Shown here: piece by piece, positions 38,965 through 39,052 of the stretch
Numbering within the stretch: position 1 is the stretch's first letter
How the letters are laid out: each line of letters opens with the position of its first letter
NCBI GenBank assembly: GCA_051001215.1
Contig: JBPCNP010000106.1
Coordinates: forward strand, 1 to 39,052
Direction: 5' to 3'
Length of the DNA: 39,052 nucleotides
Source: DATAQC01 sp051001215
GTDB lineage: Bacteria > Actinomycetota > Acidimicrobiia > Acidimicrobiales > AC-14
Position numbers and translations under genes: made by a program
Notes under the pieces: generated by a model
The model's input: the letters and a program-made list of their open reading frames with translations, nothing else
Told to the model about the DNA's origin: nothing
Database searches by the model: none

Positions 38965-39052
38965 CCCAAGCCCTCGGCCGATTAGTACCGGTCAGCTGAA
39001 CACCTTGCGGTGCGTACACTTCCGGCCTATCAACGTGGTCATCTGGCCACGG
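38965..39052 (-). rRNA. rrl: 23S ribosomal RNA, 3' end (partial)
   Basis: Minus strand, running off the right edge. The end of 23S is recognisable by GGTACTAATCGGCCGAGGGC and by GAAGTGTACGCACCGCAAGG, which belong to the last helices of domain VI. About 88 nt are present; the rest lies beyond the window, so an rRNA operon begins to the right. Confidence 0.92.

Overview
This is a GC-rich, gene-dense chromosomal window from an actinobacterium, most likely of the class Acidimicrobiia. The evidence is the Pup-proteasome set (pup, dop, ARC/Mpa ATPase), an F420 pathway enzyme (fused CofG/CofH, FbiC), the zwf-opcA-pgl block, and a tlyA-nadK-recN-steA-mctB-murJ order that matches the mycobacterial Rv1694-Rv1698 neighbourhood. 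No insertion sequence, prophage, tRNA or CRISPR array was seen. The order-level placement is inference.

Layout. Bases 1-3.7 kb (minus): ARC ATPase, Dop, Pup, reading towards a proteasome core that would lie off the left edge. A small ferredoxin (plus) is convergent with a minus-strand run, with a strong two-way hairpin between them. That run (9.1 to 4.2 kb) is a PBP4-type D-Ala-D-Ala carboxypeptidase, a LON-domain protein, three small membrane or membrane-anchored proteins, TrmI and a MarP-like membrane serine protease. From 9.2 to 10.7 kb a TetR regulator and a fatty acid desaturase diverge around a perfect 18-bp palindrome. From 10.7 to 15.6 kb is a tightly coupled plus-strand operon: small beta-rich protein, FIST sensor protein, Zwf, OpcA, Pgl (oxidative pentose phosphate pathway).

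Bases 15.6-21.4 kb (minus) are the accessory part: an animal-type haem peroxidase, a subtilase without signal peptide, a tiny inhibitor-like protein, and two tandemly duplicated right-handed beta-helix proteins, one carrying an N-terminal YegP-like domain that the other has lost. This is the least ordinary cluster here and the best candidate for an undescribed functional unit. It is followed by an LmeA/DUF2993 lipoprotein-like protein, FbiC, a small membrane protein and a LOG-family protein.

Bases 26.0-35.6 kb (minus) form one nine-gene operon with overlaps or very short gaps: phasin-like protein with a histone-H1-like tail, TlyA, NAD kinase, RecN, SteA, MctB, MurJ, a GT2 glycosyltransferase and an atypical MraY/WecA-like transferase. 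It mixes rRNA modification, NADP supply and DNA repair with cell-envelope and division functions. Then come a DUF1015 protein (plus), a tail-less SSB-like protein and a TPR protein (minus), and the 3' end of an rRNA operon (5S and the end of 23S, minus strand) at the right edge.

A recurring signal is a TANNNT -10-like box 6-7 nt before the start codon (desaturase, DacB, the zwf operon, FbiC, the TPR gene). It points to widespread leaderless transcription and helps to choose starts. Functions are from family recognition by eye; no database search was possible.
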